From Prolixibacteraceae bacterium (GTDB lineage Bacteria > Bacteroidota > Bacteroidia > Bacteroidales > Prolixibacteraceae): DNA of 64,000 nt. The notes beneath the pieces are model-generated. The model was not told the DNA's origin. It saw nothing but the letters and a program-made list of their open reading frames with translations, and did not search any database. Below are positions 63,713 through 64,000 of this stretch, piece after piece. The stretch's first letter is position 1; the number at the start of each line of letters is the position of its first letter. The stretch lies in the NCBI GenBank assembly GCA_019163175.1, contig JAFLKN010000020.1:116843-180842 (forward strand), written 5' to 3'. A program made the position numbers and the translations under genes.

Positions 63713-64000
63713 AAGCTACATTTTTCGTTTATTAATATTTAGAAGTAGTGTCTCAAAATTTAAAAGATATTAGGTATTGAGAAAGAGTTTGTTGGAGCTA
63801 ATGTTATTTGTCTGGAAAGCGATTCCGAATACTGATGATGCAGATTCCATGTATTCATAGTTAATTAGGTTGTTGTAAATATAGAAATAATCAGAACAGA
63901 ATATACCAGATTTTAGGGCAAATTAACCTATTGATTTATGATTTCTATAATATTTCTGAAAATATTCTATAAACGAGTAAAGCCCGATATTCTCGGGCGT
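63713..64000. other. Gene-free right edge with partial terminator-like hairpin
   Basis: No open frame of note is seen in these 288 bases. GCCCGA (63982-63987) and TCGGGC (63993-63998) form a short hairpin at the very edge, preceded by an A-rich run, which may be the terminator of a gene beyond the window. Confidence 0.4.

Noticed and set aside
1..64000. CRISPR arrays, tRNA or rRNA genes
   Set aside because: No regularly spaced identical repeats with unique spacers, and no cloverleaf-like or rRNA sequence was recognised in the intergenic regions.

Overview
The window looks like a chromosomal segment of a Bacteroidota bacterium, most likely of the Marinilabiliales/Prolixibacteraceae type. The evidence is: an rpmB-rpmG-DUF4295 ribosomal trio; a DUF4492-cydAB operon; a fused CcoNO subunit; a P-II protein without the uridylylated tyrosine; almost no Shine-Dalgarno sequences; and several TTG-N19/20-TAnnTTTG promoters, the Bacteroidota pattern. 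The family-level placement is an inference. No rRNA, tRNA, CRISPR array or full-length insertion sequence was seen.

Layout. 0-5.5 kb: the 3' end of a TonB-like gene, a Tat-exported Gfo/Idh/MocA oxidoreductase, an M20 (ArgE-like) deacylase, and an ammonium-sensing operon (porin-like protein, P-II, AmtB). 6.1-12 kb: an LTA-synthase-like sulfatase-fold protein, a YegS-like lipid kinase, argH and a GH1 beta-glycosidase. 12.3-18.5 kb: gltB-gltD (glutamate synthase), which links functionally to the ammonium operon. 18.5-20 kb: yebC bracketed by several dispersed palindromic repeats.

19.9-25.4 kb is the most unusual region: five abutting or overlapping minus-strand genes. They start with an OLD-family ATPase/TOPRIM nuclease and a UvrD-like helicase (a Gabija-type pair). 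A two-TM coiled-coil protein, a zinc-knuckle DUF559-type nuclease and an HNH nuclease with a possible sulfur-binding-like N-terminus follow. I read this as an expanded anti-phage operon.

25.6-44.1 kb is a respiratory block with three terminal oxidases side by side: a caa3-type A2 oxidase with its Sco, heme-farnesylation and metal-handling genes; a cbb3 oxidase with ccoNO, Q, P, G, H, S and I; and, divergently, cytochrome bd with DUF4492 and a 45-aa CydX-like peptide. 44.1-49.8 kb: a membrane-lipid and protease operon (rsfS-ftsH-LUD-DUF2007-cdsA-psd-pssA). 49.9-57.9 kb: birA, pyrE, a Nudix hydrolase, a TlpA-like protein, coaD, a CPBP protease and an SGNH/MBOAT acyltransferase pair. 58-61.3 kb: rpmB, rpmG, DUF4295, ftsY and rimO. 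61.3-63.7 kb: a sugar-phosphate nucleotidyltransferase and an MFS transporter. The final approximately 290 bases hold no gene that I can see.
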